Below are positions 20,753 to 29,363 of a stretch of DNA of 64,000 nucleotides, in pieces. The number at the start of each line of letters is the position of its first letter. Within the stretch, counting starts at the first letter, position 1. The stretch is from Pseudorhodoferax sp. Leaf265 (lineage in GTDB: Bacteria > Pseudomonadota > Gammaproteobacteria > Burkholderiales > Burkholderiaceae_C), in assembly GCF_001422365.1 (NCBI RefSeq), contig NZ_LMMT01000034.1, forward strand, positions 250,678 to 314,677. Direction: 5' to 3'. The translations under genes and the position numbers were made by a program. The notes under the pieces were generated by a model. The model saw nothing but the letters and a program-made list of their open reading frames with translations. It was not told the origin of the DNA and searched no databases.

Positions 20753-21103
20753 TCAAGGCGCCACCCCAGGCCGCTGCGGCAACACCGAGGTGCCGAAGGT
20801 GTTGCCCATGCGCGTCTGCGTGGCTGCGCGGTTGAACACCCCGAGCTGGTTGGAGGACCGCTGCACGATGGCCTCGGCGCCTGAGGGCGGCCGGTCCGCG
20901 GCTGCGCGTGGCGCCGAAGGCCGCGGCTGTAGTTTGCGCTGCAGGCAGTCGTAGGCGGGCACGCGTTCGCCGTCGACCTCGACCTCGATGCAGGCCGGCG
21001 CATCGGTCGCATCAGCCTTGTCGGCCGCATGAACGCCCGCCGCCATCGCCAGCAGCAACGCGGCACCCCAGCGCGCGGCGCATAGACAGGCAGGTGCGTG
21101 CAT
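20753..21103 (-). CDS. small secreted protein divergent from tpsB
   Basis: A 116-residue predicted periplasmic or secreted protein, taking the ATG of MHAPACLCAARWG as start. The signal peptide ends around VHAAD. The mature part contains ACIEVEVDGERVPAYDCLQ, whose two cysteines could form a disulfide, a Pro/Ala-rich linker, then NQLGVFNRAATQTRMGNTFGTSV near the C-terminus. An alternative ATG lies 10 codons upstream. It is transcribed away from tpsB, with 194 bp between the two starts, and is the only gene between tpsB and the foreign-looking block. A role with the secretion locus is inferred from position only. Confidence 0.62.
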   Translation of the reverse strand: MHAPACLCAARWGAALLLAMAAGVHAADKADATDAPACIEVEVDGERVPAYDCLQRKLQPRPSAPRAAADRPPSGAEAIVQRSSNQLGVFNRAATQTRMGNTFGTSVLPQRPGVAP

Positions 21104-21205
21104 CGGTCTGTTCTCCAACCACAAACCCGCCATCCTGCCTCGGCTTCATCGCAGCGCGATGACAGTTCCGCGCCGCGCCGCTTCATGAAGATTTGGTGAC
21201 TTTTT

Positions 21206-21230
21206 GCGGGTTCCCCTGGGCAGGCTCGTC
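21206..21230 (+). promoter_or_regulatory. putative ECF-sigma promoter upstream of tpsB
   Basis: GCGG at 21206-21209 and CGTC at 21227-21230 with a 17-base spacer, the same geometry as the sites before fecR and tpsA. It lies about 67 bases before the tpsB ATG and would allow co-expression of tpsB with tpsA although the two genes are over 6 kb apart. Confidence 0.5.
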
Positions 21231-21297
21231 TAGGAAGCAGAACGTGACGCCGGTGCGGCCGGTGTCGTCATTTCCTGTAGGGATCGGAACTCATCAC

Positions 21298-22938
21298 ATG
21301 CGCAAAGTTTTCAGCAGCACGCCGCCCGCGCTCGCGCGCGGCATCTGCCTGTTGGTGCTGCAGTGCCTGGGCGCGGGCGTGGCGCTGGCACAGGGCGCCG
21401 GTGCGGCCGCGGAGGCGGCGACGACGGCGGCGGCGGCCGCGCCCGAGCGCACGGTGGACGTGCTCGAGTACGTGGTGCGCGGCAACACCGTGCTGGATGT
21501 GCGCGCCATCGAGCGCGCGGTGACGCCCTTCCTCGGCCCGCGCAAGACGCTCAAGGACCTGGAGGCGGCGCGCGAAGCGCTGAACCAGGCCTACCAGGCC
21601 GGCGGCTACCAGTCGGTGCACGTGGACCTGCCGGAGCAGCAGGTGACCGAGGGCATCGTCTACCTGCGCGTGAACGAGACGCGCGTGGGCCGGCTGCGCG
21701 TGACGGGTGCCGAATACACCTCGCCGCGCGACGTGCGCGAGCAGGTGCCGGCACTGCGCGAGGGCGCAGTGCCGAACTTCACGCAGGCCCAGGCCGAGCT
21801 GACCGACCTCAACCGCGGCGGCCAGCGCCAGGTGATGCCGCTGGTGCGCCAGGGCGCGGTGCCCGGCACCATGGACGTGGACCTCAAGGTCGAGGACAGC
21901 AGCCCCTGGCGCGCCAGCGTGGGGTTGAACAACGACAACAGCGCCGACACCAGCAAGCTGCGCCTGACCACCACGCTGGGCCACAACAATCTGTGGCAGC
22001 TGGGGCACAGCGCCTCGCTGAGCCTGTTCGTCACGCCGCAGGAACCCGACCAGACCAAGGTGCTCTCGGGCTCCTACACCGCGCCGCTGCGCGCCAGCCG
22101 CTGGAGCCTGGAAGCCTCGGGCTATGTGTCCGACAGCGATGTCTCCACCACCGGCGGCACGGCCGTGCTCAGCAAGGGCTATGCAGTCGGCCTGAAGGCC
22201 GTCTACGCGGTGCCGGCCAGCGACACCTGGTGGCACAGCTTCAGCGTGGGCATCGACCTCAAGAACAACAAGGAGTCGCTCACGCTGGGCACTGGCAGCG
22301 ACGAGGTGCCGCTCAAGTACGCGCCGATCACGCTGGCCTACTCCGGCTACTACCAAGGCGAGCGCACGCAGGTCGGCCTGGGCCTGTCGCTGGTCTACGG
22401 CACGCGCTCGTTTTTCGGCTGGGGCAGCAACTGGGCGGCGTTCGACCGCAAGCGCTACAAGGCCACTTCGGGCTTCATGCTGGCCAAGGCCGATGTCAAC
22501 GGCAGCCGTTCCTTCGCATCGGGCGCGCAGCTGGGCTTGCGGCTGAGCGGGCAGATGACCGATTCGCCACTGGTCTCGGGCGAGCAGCTGGCCTCGGGCG
22601 GCATGAACTCGGTGCGCGGCTACCTGGCGGCCGAAAGCGTGGGCGACGTGGGCCTGGTCGGCTCGCTGGAGCTGCGCAGCTGGCCGCTGGCGCTGCCGGC
22701 CATCGCGCTGGAGAACGCACGCCTGTACGTTTTCACCGATTTCGGCCACCTGCGCCTGCGCGATCCGCTACCCGAGCAGGCCGACCGCTTCACGCAGCTG
22801 GCCGTCGGCGCCGGTGCCAGCTTCCAGCTGGGCCGCCATGTCAGCGGCCGCCTCGACCTGGGCTACCCGCTGCGCCGGGGCGTGCGCACCGAACGGCACG
22901 ACCCGCGCGCAACCTTCAGCCTGCAGGCCAGCTACTGA
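21298..22938 (+). CDS. TpsB outer-membrane transporter (ShlB/FhaC/HecB family)
   Basis: A 546-residue outer-membrane beta-barrel that translocates TpsA. A signal peptide ends at VALAQ (about residue 31). Residues 53-128 form the first POTRA domain (VLEYVVRGNTVLD through QQVTEGIVYLRVNE) and 129-199 the second. The barrel begins at SVGLNNDNSADTSKL. The conserved VRGY motif of the L6 loop is at residues 439-442, and the protein ends in an aromatic residue as barrel proteins do. The ATG at 21298 fits the signal peptide; upstream in-frame codons do not. It heads a run of closely spaced genes that includes ExbB, ExbD and TonB homologues. Confidence 0.94.
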   Translation: MRKVFSSTPPALARGICLLVLQCLGAGVALAQGAGAAAEAATTAAAAAPERTVDVLEYVVRGNTVLDVRAIERAVTPFLGPRKTLKDLEAAREALNQAYQAGGYQSVHVDLPEQQVTEGIVYLRVNETRVGRLRVTGAEYTSPRDVREQVPALREGAVPNFTQAQAELTDLNRGGQRQVMPLVRQGAVPGTMDVDLKVEDSSPWRASVGLNNDNSADTSKLRLTTTLGHNNLWQLGHSASLSLFVTPQEPDQTKVLSGSYTAPLRASRWSLEASGYVSDSDVSTTGGTAVLSKGYAVGLKAVYAVPASDTWWHSFSVGIDLKNNKESLTLGTGSDEVPLKYAPITLAYSGYYQGERTQVGLGLSLVYGTRSFFGWGSNWAAFDRKRYKATSGFMLAKADVNGSRSFASGAQLGLRLSGQMTDSPLVSGEQLASGGMNSVRGYLAAESVGDVGLVGSLELRSWPLALPAIALENARLYVFTDFGHLRLRDPLPEQADRFTQLAVGAGASFQLGRHVSGRLDLGYPLRRGVRTERHDPRATFSLQASY

Positions 22939-22997
22939 TGCCATCCCCGCAGACCGCACCCGTCCCCCTTTTCTTGAATCTCCGGAGAACACAAGTC

Positions 22998-24776
22998 ATG
23001 CGTCGACTTCTCGCTTTCGTGCTCGCCGTGCTGAGCACTGTGCTGCCTGGCCTGGCCCATGCCTGGTGGCAGGCCGAATGGTCCTACCGCAAGCCCATCA
23101 CGCTGGATGGCGGCCCGCAGGGCGCGGCCATCGGCGGCGAGGCCGGCCGCGCGCCCGTGCTGGTGCGGCTGCACACCGGCAACTTCAGCTTCCAGGGCGT
23201 CTCGGACACCGGCGCCGACCTGCGCTTCGTGGCCGGCGACGACAAGACCGTGCTGAACCACCAGATCGAGCAGTTCGATCCGCTGCTGGGCATGGCCCTG
23301 GTCTGGGTCGACGTGCCGGCGCTGTCGGCCGGCGCGCCGCAGCAGATCTGGATGTACTACGGCAACCCCAAGGCCCCGGCCTCGGGCAACGGCCAGCGCA
23401 GCTTCGACCCGGACTACACGCTGGTCTACCACTTCGCCGAGACCGGTGCGCCGGCGCGCGACACCACGGCTTACGGAAACCACGCCCAGACCACCACCGT
23501 GACAGCCGAGGGCTCGGTGCTGGGCCGCGGCGCGCAGCTGGCGACCACGCCGCTGATGCTGCCGGCCAGCCCCTCGCTGCAGCTGGCCGCCGGCGGCGCA
23601 TTCACCTTCAGCGCCTGGGTGCGGCCCGACGCCCTGGGCGTGCGCCAGGTGGTCTATGCGCGCCGCGACGGCGCCGGCGAGCTGGTGCTGGGCATCGACC
23701 AGGGCGTGCCCTTCGTGCAGGTCAACGGCCAGCGCAGCGCGCCCGGCCAGCCGGTGCAGGCCGGCCAGTGGTCGCACCTGGCGATCCAGGCCGATGCCCG
23801 CGGCGTCGCGCTGCTGGTCGGCGGCCGCGAGGCGGCCCGCCTGGCGCAGCCGCTGCCGGCGCTGAACACGGCGGCGGCGGTCGGTGCCGATCCCGGCGGC
23901 GACGCCAGCAGCACGGCCTTCAACGGCGTGATCGACGAGCTGCGCCTGTCCAAGGTCGCCCGGCCCGGTGCGCTGCTGCTGGCCGACGCCGTCTCGCAGG
24001 GCGCCGACTCGCGGCTCACGCAGTTCGGGCCGGACGAGCAGCAGGCCGGCAAGAGCCACTTCGGCTTCATCCTCGCGGCGATGCCGCTGGACGCCTGGAT
24101 CGTGGTCGCGCTGCTGGCGCTCATGATGGTGGTGTCCTGGCTGATCATGATCGGCAAGGGCCGCAGCTTCAACGCGATGGCGCGGGCCAACGAAGCCTTC
24201 ATCGGCCACTTTCGCGCCACCGCCGGCAACGCGCTCGAATCGCTGGCGCAGGACGACAAAGTGCCGGCCGCGGTGCGCGTGGACTCCTCGCTGTGGCGCC
24301 TATACGCGGTGGCCGTCGAGGAACTGCGCCGCCGCCGCGCCAACGGCTACGACACCAACGCGGTGTCGGCCTCCACCATCGGCGCGATCCGCGCGGCCAT
24401 GGACGGCGTGCTGGTGCGCGAGACCGAGAAGATGGCCAGCCGCATGAACTGGCTGTCCACCACCATCGAGGGCGCGCCCTACGTGGGCCTGTTCGGCACC
24501 GTGATCGGCATCATGCTGGTGTTCGTGGTGGCGGCCATGGCCGGCGCCGTGGACATCAACTCGGTGGCCCCCGGCATGGCCGCGGCGCTGCTGTGCACGG
24601 CGGCCGGCCTGGGCGTCGCGATCCCGGCGCTGTTCGGCTACAACTGGCTGGCCGCGCGCTCGGACGCCATCGGCGCCGACATGGCGGTGTTCGTCGACGA
24701 GTTCTCGACGCGCCTGGCCGAAGAGCAGGGCGAGGGCAGCCGCCTGCGCGGCGCCGCGCCGGCCCGGAGCGCCTGA
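22998..24776 (+). CDS. DUF2341/LamG-ExbB fusion protein
   Basis: A 592-residue fusion. The signal peptide ends AHAW (residue 22). Residues 23-130 match DUF2341 (WWQAEWSYRKPITLD, FVAGDDKTVLNHQIEQFDP, IWMYYGNPKAP). Residues 190-330 are a LamG/concanavalin-like jelly roll (FTFSAWVRPD, WSHLAIQ, FNGVIDELRLSKVARPG). A membrane segment at about 364-386 leads into a MotA/TolQ/ExbB proton-channel domain with two further helices (APYVGLFGTVIGIMLVF and AAALLCTAAGLGVAIP). The ExbB pore is therefore tethered to a large periplasmic carbohydrate- or protein-binding-like head. ExbD follows 3 bp downstream. It probably forms a proton-driven motor with the ExbD and TonB encoded next. Confidence 0.9.
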   Translation: MRRLLAFVLAVLSTVLPGLAHAWWQAEWSYRKPITLDGGPQGAAIGGEAGRAPVLVRLHTGNFSFQGVSDTGADLRFVAGDDKTVLNHQIEQFDPLLGMALVWVDVPALSAGAPQQIWMYYGNPKAPASGNGQRSFDPDYTLVYHFAETGAPARDTTAYGNHAQTTTVTAEGSVLGRGAQLATTPLMLPASPSLQLAAGGAFTFSAWVRPDALGVRQVVYARRDGAGELVLGIDQGVPFVQVNGQRSAPGQPVQAGQWSHLAIQADARGVALLVGGREAARLAQPLPALNTAAAVGADPGGDASSTAFNGVIDELRLSKVARPGALLLADAVSQGADSRLTQFGPDEQQAGKSHFGFILAAMPLDAWIVVALLALMMVVSWLIMIGKGRSFNAMARANEAFIGHFRATAGNALESLAQDDKVPAAVRVDSSLWRLYAVAVEELRRRRANGYDTNAVSASTIGAIRAAMDGVLVRETEKMASRMNWLSTTIEGAPYVGLFGTVIGIMLVFVVAAMAGAVDINSVAPGMAAALLCTAAGLGVAIPALFGYNWLAARSDAIGADMAVFVDEFSTRLAEEQGEGSRLRGAAPARSA

Positions 24777-24779
24777 GCC

Positions 24780-25193
24780 ATGGCCAGCAGTGCAACCCGG
24801 TTCCGCCCGAGAAGGCGCACCGGCGGCATCAACATCACGCCCTTCGTCGACGTGCTGCTGGTGGTGCTGGTGATCTTCATCCTGACCAGCAACGCCAGCA
24901 TCCCCGGCATCAAGGTCGACCTGCCCAAGGCCAGTTCCTCGGTGCCGCTGGAAAAGCCCAAGACCAAGGCCATCACGGTGGACAACGGCGGGCGCCTGTT
25001 CCTGGACGCCTACCCGGTCACGCTGCCCGAGCTCGAGGAGCGGCTGCGCACCGAGAAGGCGCTGACGCCGGACTTCCCGGTCATCGTGCGCGGCGAGTCC
25101 TCGGTGCAGTACGCCCGCGTGGTCGAGGTGCTGGACCTGCTGCGCCGCATCGAGCTGAACCAGGTCGGCCTGGTCACCGGCAAGCAGCCGTGA
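24780..25193 (+). CDS. exbD: ExbD/TolR-type biopolymer transport protein
   Basis: A 137-residue inner-membrane protein. It has a short basic cytoplasmic N-terminus, then one membrane helix starting at NITPFVDVLLVVLVIFIL; Asp24 is the proton-carrying aspartate of this family. The periplasmic TolR-like domain occupies residues 60-135. Length is normal for ExbD. It lies 3 bp after the ExbB fusion and 10 bp before the TonB-like gene, so the three are almost certainly co-translated and assemble together. Confidence 0.93.
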   Translation: MASSATRFRPRRRTGGINITPFVDVLLVVLVIFILTSNASIPGIKVDLPKASSSVPLEKPKTKAITVDNGGRLFLDAYPVTLPELEERLRTEKALTPDFPVIVRGESSVQYARVVEVLDLLRRIELNQVGLVTGKQP

Positions 25194-25203
25194 GGGGCCC
25201 GGC

Positions 25204-25929
25204 GTGACCAAGAGTTCCGCACCAATGCTGCGGCAGGACGGCCTGTGGCGCCGCCATGGCGGCTGGGCCATCGGCGCCGCGCTGGTGCTCGGCCTGCTGC
25301 TGGGGCTGTGGCATCTGCTGTCCGACACGGCATCGCAGCGGCGCGAGACCGCGCCCACGGCGGTGCTGACATTGCCGCCGCCGCCCCCGCCGCCGCCCGA
25401 GCCCGAGAAGCTGCCCGAGCCCGAGCCGCAGAAGGTCGAGCCGCAGATCACCGAAGTGGCACCGCAGCCGGCCGAATCGAACGAGAAGCCGATGGACGAC
25501 GCGCCCGAAAGCCCGTCGGATGCCGCCGCTGCACAGGCGGGCGACCCGGTGACCATGGACGCGACGGGCGAGGCCGGCTCCGATGCCTTCGCCGTGGGCG
25601 CCGGCCGCGGCGGCGGCATGTCCGGTGCGGGCGCTGGCGGTGGCGGCCTCGGTGCCGGCTCCTACAACCGCTACGTGGCCAGCATGCTGCAGAACGCACT
25701 GGCCCGCGATGCGCGCACGCGCCACCTGGTGTTCGCCGACATCCGCGTCGACCTGTGGCTGGACGCGGACGGCCGCACCGTGCGCGTGCAGCTGGTGCAA
25801 GGCACCGGCACCGAGCGCATCGACGACACCGTGCTGGCCTTCCTGCGCGAGCTCGACCGCCTGGACGAACGCCCGCCCGCATCGGCGCGCTTTCCGATCC
25901 GCGTCTCCATGAAGGGCAGCCGGCCCTGA
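25204..25929 (+). CDS. TonB-like energy transducer
   Basis: A 241-residue protein starting at a GTG. One membrane segment lies at residues 21-39. A proline run of nine residues and a PEPEP region span the periplasm at about 58-90, followed by a Gly-rich linker. The C-terminal domain (about 155-241) includes VDLWLDADGRTVRVQL, the TonB C-terminal signature. The order ExbB, ExbD, TonB is the usual one. Its outer-membrane partner is not obvious: no TonB-dependent receptor is in the window, so the neighbouring TpsB or the porin are candidates by context only. Confidence 0.88.
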   Translation: MTKSSAPMLRQDGLWRRHGGWAIGAALVLGLLLGLWHLLSDTASQRRETAPTAVLTLPPPPPPPPEPEKLPEPEPQKVEPQITEVAPQPAESNEKPMDDAPESPSDAAAAQAGDPVTMDATGEAGSDAFAVGAGRGGGMSGAGAGGGGLGAGSYNRYVASMLQNALARDARTRHLVFADIRVDLWLDADGRTVRVQLVQGTGTERIDDTVLAFLRELDRLDERPPASARFPIRVSMKGSRP

Positions 25930-25959
25930 CCACGACATCCGACCTTCAAGAACCTCTCC

Positions 25960-27711
25960 ATGCCCGTCATGACAACATCCTTCCGAATCCCCCGCCACAG
26001 CGTGCAGGCGCTCGCCTGCGCTTCGGCCCTCGCGCTGCTGGCCGCGGCCGGCACCGCCCATGCGCAGGCCGCCGCGCCGGTGGCCGGCGAGAGCGCCATG
26101 GTCCGTTTGATCCGCGGCCTGGTCCAGAGCGGCGCGCTCGCCAAGGACGTGGGCGAGGCGCTGCTCGCGCAGGCGCAGACCGAGGCCATGGCCGCGCAGC
26201 AGGCCCAGCGCCAGGCCGCGCTGGTGGCGCCCGCCGCACGCCCGGCCGCCGAGCCCGGCGAGGTGCGCGTTCCCTATGTGCCGCAGACCGTGCGCGACCA
26301 GATCCGCGACGAGATCAAGACCGAGGTCATGGCCCAGGCCCGCAGCGAGGGCTGGGCCGCGCCCAACGAGACGCCGGAATGGTCCAAGCGCGTCCGCCTG
26401 ACCGGCGACGTGCGCGTGCGCAACGAATCGCGTTACTACGCCGGCGGCAACAGCAACGAGCAGATCAACTACGCCGCCATCAACGACGGCAGCGCCTACG
26501 ACGTCAACCAGAACCTGAACGGTCCGCTGCCGCCGCTGCTCAACACGCGGCAGGACCGCAAGAACCAGTGGCGCGCGCGCGCCCGCATCGGCGTGGAGGC
26601 CGACATCTCCGAGCGCACGCAGGCCGGCGTGCGCCTGGCCACGGGTGGCGACGACGGCCCGGTGTCGACCACGCAGACGCTGGGCGGGGGCCTGGGCAAG
26701 AAGAGCGTCTGGCTCGACCAGGCCTGGCTGTCGCATGCGCCGCTGCCCGGCCTCACGCTGGTCGGCGGGCGCTTCGGCAACCCCTTCGTCTCGACCGACC
26801 TGCTGTACTCGTCCGACCTGAACTTCGACGGCGTGGCCGCGCGCTTCAGCCGCACGCTGCAGGGCAACCGCGATGTGGAGCTGTTCGGCACGCTGGGTGT
26901 GGTGCCGCTGGAGTACTCCAACAGCAACTTCCCGAACAACAGCCAGGAGAAGGCCGAGAGCGAGAACAAGTGGCTGCTCGGCGCCCAGGTCGGCGCGAAC
27001 TGGAAACTCGACAGCGACAACCGCCTGCGCGCCGCGCTGGCCTACTACGACTTCCGCAACGTGAGCGGCGAGCTGTCGGCGCCGTGCGCGCTGTACGACG
27101 GCCGCACGCAGAGCTGCAGCACCGACTGGGCGCGTCCGGCCTTCATGCAGAAGGGCAACACGCTGATGCTGTTGCGCAACATCGCGCTGAACCCGAACGA
27201 CCCGGCCGCCACCGCGATGCCGCAGTACTTCGGCCTGGCGTCCAAGTTCCGGCTGCTGGACGTGAACCTGCGCTGGGACACGCGCGTGGCCGGCGGCTAC
27301 GGCCTGCGCCTGGACGGCAACTACATCCGCAACCTGGCCTATGGCGTGGACAAGATGGTCGCGCGCGCCGGCGGCGGCATCGTCAACAACTTCGACGCCA
27401 ACGGCAGCTTGCGCAGCGGTGGCAACGCCTACCTGCTGCAGGCCACCTTCGGCATGCCGGCCCCGGCCGAGCGCGGCGACTGGAACGTCCTGGCCGGCTA
27501 CAAGCGCATCGAGCCCGACGCCATGCCGGACGGCTACAACGACTCCAGCTTCCACGGCGGCGGCACCAATGCCAAGGGCTACTACGTCGGCGGCTCCTAT
27601 GCGTTCGACAAGAACACCTGGTTCACGGGCCGCTGGAGTTCGTCCAAGCAGGTGTATGGCGCGCCTGTGTCGATGGACCTGCTGCAGCTGGAAATCAACA
27701 CCCGGTTCTGA
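25960..27711 (+). CDS. putative porin (Porin_5-like)
   Basis: A 583-residue outer-membrane protein. The signal peptide ends AHAQA (about residue 36). A helical N-terminal segment (about 45-150, with VRLIRGLVQSGAL and VRDQIRDEIKTEVMAQA) precedes a beta-barrel that starts at KRVRLTGDVRVRNESRYY. The barrel has many alternating strands and ends in the C-terminal phenylalanine of LEINTRF. The family is usually annotated as putative porin. It lies 30 bp after the TonB-like gene in the same operon. It could be a dedicated outer-membrane partner of the TonB system or a passive channel; the sequence does not decide. Confidence 0.85.
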   Translation: MPVMTTSFRIPRHSVQALACASALALLAAAGTAHAQAAAPVAGESAMVRLIRGLVQSGALAKDVGEALLAQAQTEAMAAQQAQRQAALVAPAARPAAEPGEVRVPYVPQTVRDQIRDEIKTEVMAQARSEGWAAPNETPEWSKRVRLTGDVRVRNESRYYAGGNSNEQINYAAINDGSAYDVNQNLNGPLPPLLNTRQDRKNQWRARARIGVEADISERTQAGVRLATGGDDGPVSTTQTLGGGLGKKSVWLDQAWLSHAPLPGLTLVGGRFGNPFVSTDLLYSSDLNFDGVAARFSRTLQGNRDVELFGTLGVVPLEYSNSNFPNNSQEKAESENKWLLGAQVGANWKLDSDNRLRAALAYYDFRNVSGELSAPCALYDGRTQSCSTDWARPAFMQKGNTLMLLRNIALNPNDPAATAMPQYFGLASKFRLLDVNLRWDTRVAGGYGLRLDGNYIRNLAYGVDKMVARAGGGIVNNFDANGSLRSGGNAYLLQATFGMPAPAERGDWNVLAGYKRIEPDAMPDGYNDSSFHGGGTNAKGYYVGGSYAFDKNTWFTGRWSSSKQVYGAPVSMDLLQLEINTRF

Positions 27712-27721
27712 GGCCCACGCC

Positions 27722-28429
27722 ATGCTGTCCACCCATTCCCGGCGCGTCTGCGCCATCGCCGCCGCCCTGGCGGCCTTCTGCGGTGCCGCCACGGCCCAGC
27801 AACCCTCGATGGAGGAGCGGCTGCGCGCGCAGCTGCGCGCCACGACCGAGCAGTTGCAGGCCGCGCAGAACGAACTTGCCACGCTGAAGGCGCGCGCCGT
27901 GCCGGCCCCCGTGGCGGCCGCGCCTGCCGCGCCGGCGGCCGACACCAGGGCGCTGGAGCGCGAGCTGGGCAGCAGCCGCGCGCAACTGGCGCGCGAGCGC
28001 GAGGTCCGTGGCCAGCAGGAGCAGCAGCTGGCCGCGTTGCGGCAGGAGGCGCAGGCCGGCATCGGCCGCGCCAATGCCCAGGCCGCGCAGTACAAGACCG
28101 CCTACGACGGCCTGCTCCAGATGGCGCGCGCCTCCGAGGCCGAACGCCAGCGCCTGGCCGGCGAGAGCCAGTTCCAGGCCGAGGCCATGGCGCAGTGCCA
28201 GGCCAAGAACCAGCAGCTGTACCGCGTGGGACAGGAGCTGCTGCGCGCCTACGAGGGCATCGACATGGGCACGCTCATGCGCGTGCGCCAGCCTTTCGCC
28301 GCGCAGGTGCGCGTGCAGTACGAGCAGATCGCCCAGCAGTACGGCGACCAGCTCTACGAGGGCCGCTTCGACCCGCGCGGCGTGAACGCGCCCGCTGCTG
28401 CTGCGGCCCCGGCCGCACCGCAGCCATGA
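27722..28429 (+). CDS. periplasmic coiled-coil protein
   Basis: A 235-residue protein with a signal peptide ending ATAQQ (about residue 25). A first heptad-rich helix (MEERLRAQLRATTEQLQAAQ) is followed by an Ala/Pro linker and a long Glu/Gln/Arg-rich coiled coil from about residue 80 to 160. A mostly helical C-terminal part contains VGQELLRAYEGIDMG. I know of no enzymatic family. It ends with an ATGA overlap with the rotamase gene, indicating translational coupling. A scaffold or holdase role in exoprotein passage through the periplasm is inferred from context. Confidence 0.72.
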   Translation: MLSTHSRRVCAIAAALAAFCGAATAQQPSMEERLRAQLRATTEQLQAAQNELATLKARAVPAPVAAAPAAPAADTRALERELGSSRAQLAREREVRGQQEQQLAALRQEAQAGIGRANAQAAQYKTAYDGLLQMARASEAERQRLAGESQFQAEAMAQCQAKNQQLYRVGQELLRAYEGIDMGTLMRVRQPFAAQVRVQYEQIAQQYGDQLYEGRFDPRGVNAPAAAAAPAAPQP

Positions 28430-29346
28430 GGGCGCGGCATTGGCGTGGCCTCGCCGTCGGCGCGGCCCTGGGCATGCTGGCATGGTCCGCCATGGCGCAG
28501 CAGCCAGCTCCGGCCGCACCCGCAGCCCGCATGGACGGTCTGTCGGTCTCGCAGCAGGAACTGGAGCAGATGTTGCGCGCGCTGCCCGCGTCCGAGCGGG
28601 CCGCCGTGCGCGACAACCGGGCAGCCCTGGAACTCTGGCTGCGCCAGCGCCTGGCGCGCGAGGCCTTGCTGCGCGAGGCCCGCGCGCACCAGTGGCCCGA
28701 GCGGCCCGAGGTCCGCAGCAGCATCGATGCCGCGGTGCAGGAGGCGACTGCCCGCATCGTCGGCAACAGCTACCTGGCCTCGGTGGCGCAGGTGCCGGCC
28801 GGCTACCCCTCGCCCGACGAGTTGCGCACCGCCTACGAAGAGGCCAGGCCCGGCCTGGCCGTGCCGGAGATGTTCCGCGTGGCCCAGATCTTCCTGGCGC
28901 TGCCGGCCGGTGCCGACGCCACCGCGGTGGCCGCGCTGCGCGCGCAGGCCGAGGCGCTGGCCCAGCAGGCCCGCCAGGGCGATTTCGCGGCGCTGGCGCG
29001 CCAGCACGCGCAGGACAGCGCCAGCGCGGCGCGCGGTGGCGAGATCGGCCTGCTGCCGCTGGACCGCCTGCTGCCGCAGGCGCGCGAGAGCGTGGCCGCC
29101 ATGCAGCCCGGCCAGGTTGCTGCGCCCGTGCAGACGCCGACGGGCTTCCATGTGCTCAAGCTGCTGGAACGCCAGCCGGCCCGCACCGCGACCCTGGAAG
29201 AGGTGCAGCCGCGCCTGACGGCCGTGCTGCGCGCGCAGCGCCAACAGGCGCTGGCGCGTGCGCACCTGGAGAAGTTGGCGCCGGCGGCCTCGGTGGTGGT
29301 CGATGCGGCCACCGTCGATGCGGCCGTGCGCCATGTGTTCGAGTGA
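28426..29346 (+). CDS. PpiC-type peptidyl-prolyl isomerase
   Basis: A 306-residue periplasmic chaperone/isomerase of SurA-like layout. The signal peptide ends AMAQQ (about residue 25). An N-terminal helical chaperone region covers about 30-140. The parvulin domain (about 143-247) shows VPEMFRVAQIFLALP, DFAALARQHAQDSASAARGGEIG and PVQTPTGFHVLKLLE. The start overlaps the previous stop by 4 bases. PpiC proteins act on unfolded outer-membrane or secreted clients, so a role with TpsA or TpsB is likely. Confidence 0.9.
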   Translation: MRARHWRGLAVGAALGMLAWSAMAQQPAPAAPAARMDGLSVSQQELEQMLRALPASERAAVRDNRAALELWLRQRLAREALLREARAHQWPERPEVRSSIDAAVQEATARIVGNSYLASVAQVPAGYPSPDELRTAYEEARPGLAVPEMFRVAQIFLALPAGADATAVAALRAQAEALAQQARQGDFAALARQHAQDSASAARGGEIGLLPLDRLLPQARESVAAMQPGQVAAPVQTPTGFHVLKLLERQPARTATLEEVQPRLTAVLRAQRQQALARAHLEKLAPAASVVVDAATVDAAVRHVFE

Positions 29347-29363
29347 AGAGAAGGACGAAGACG

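Noticed and set aside
21120-21133. GCGGGTTTG on the minus strand before the small secreted protein, resembling the -35 half of the ECF-type boxes.
   Set aside because: No CGTT or CGTC follows at 17 bases (AGAC instead), and it would lie too close to the start codon.
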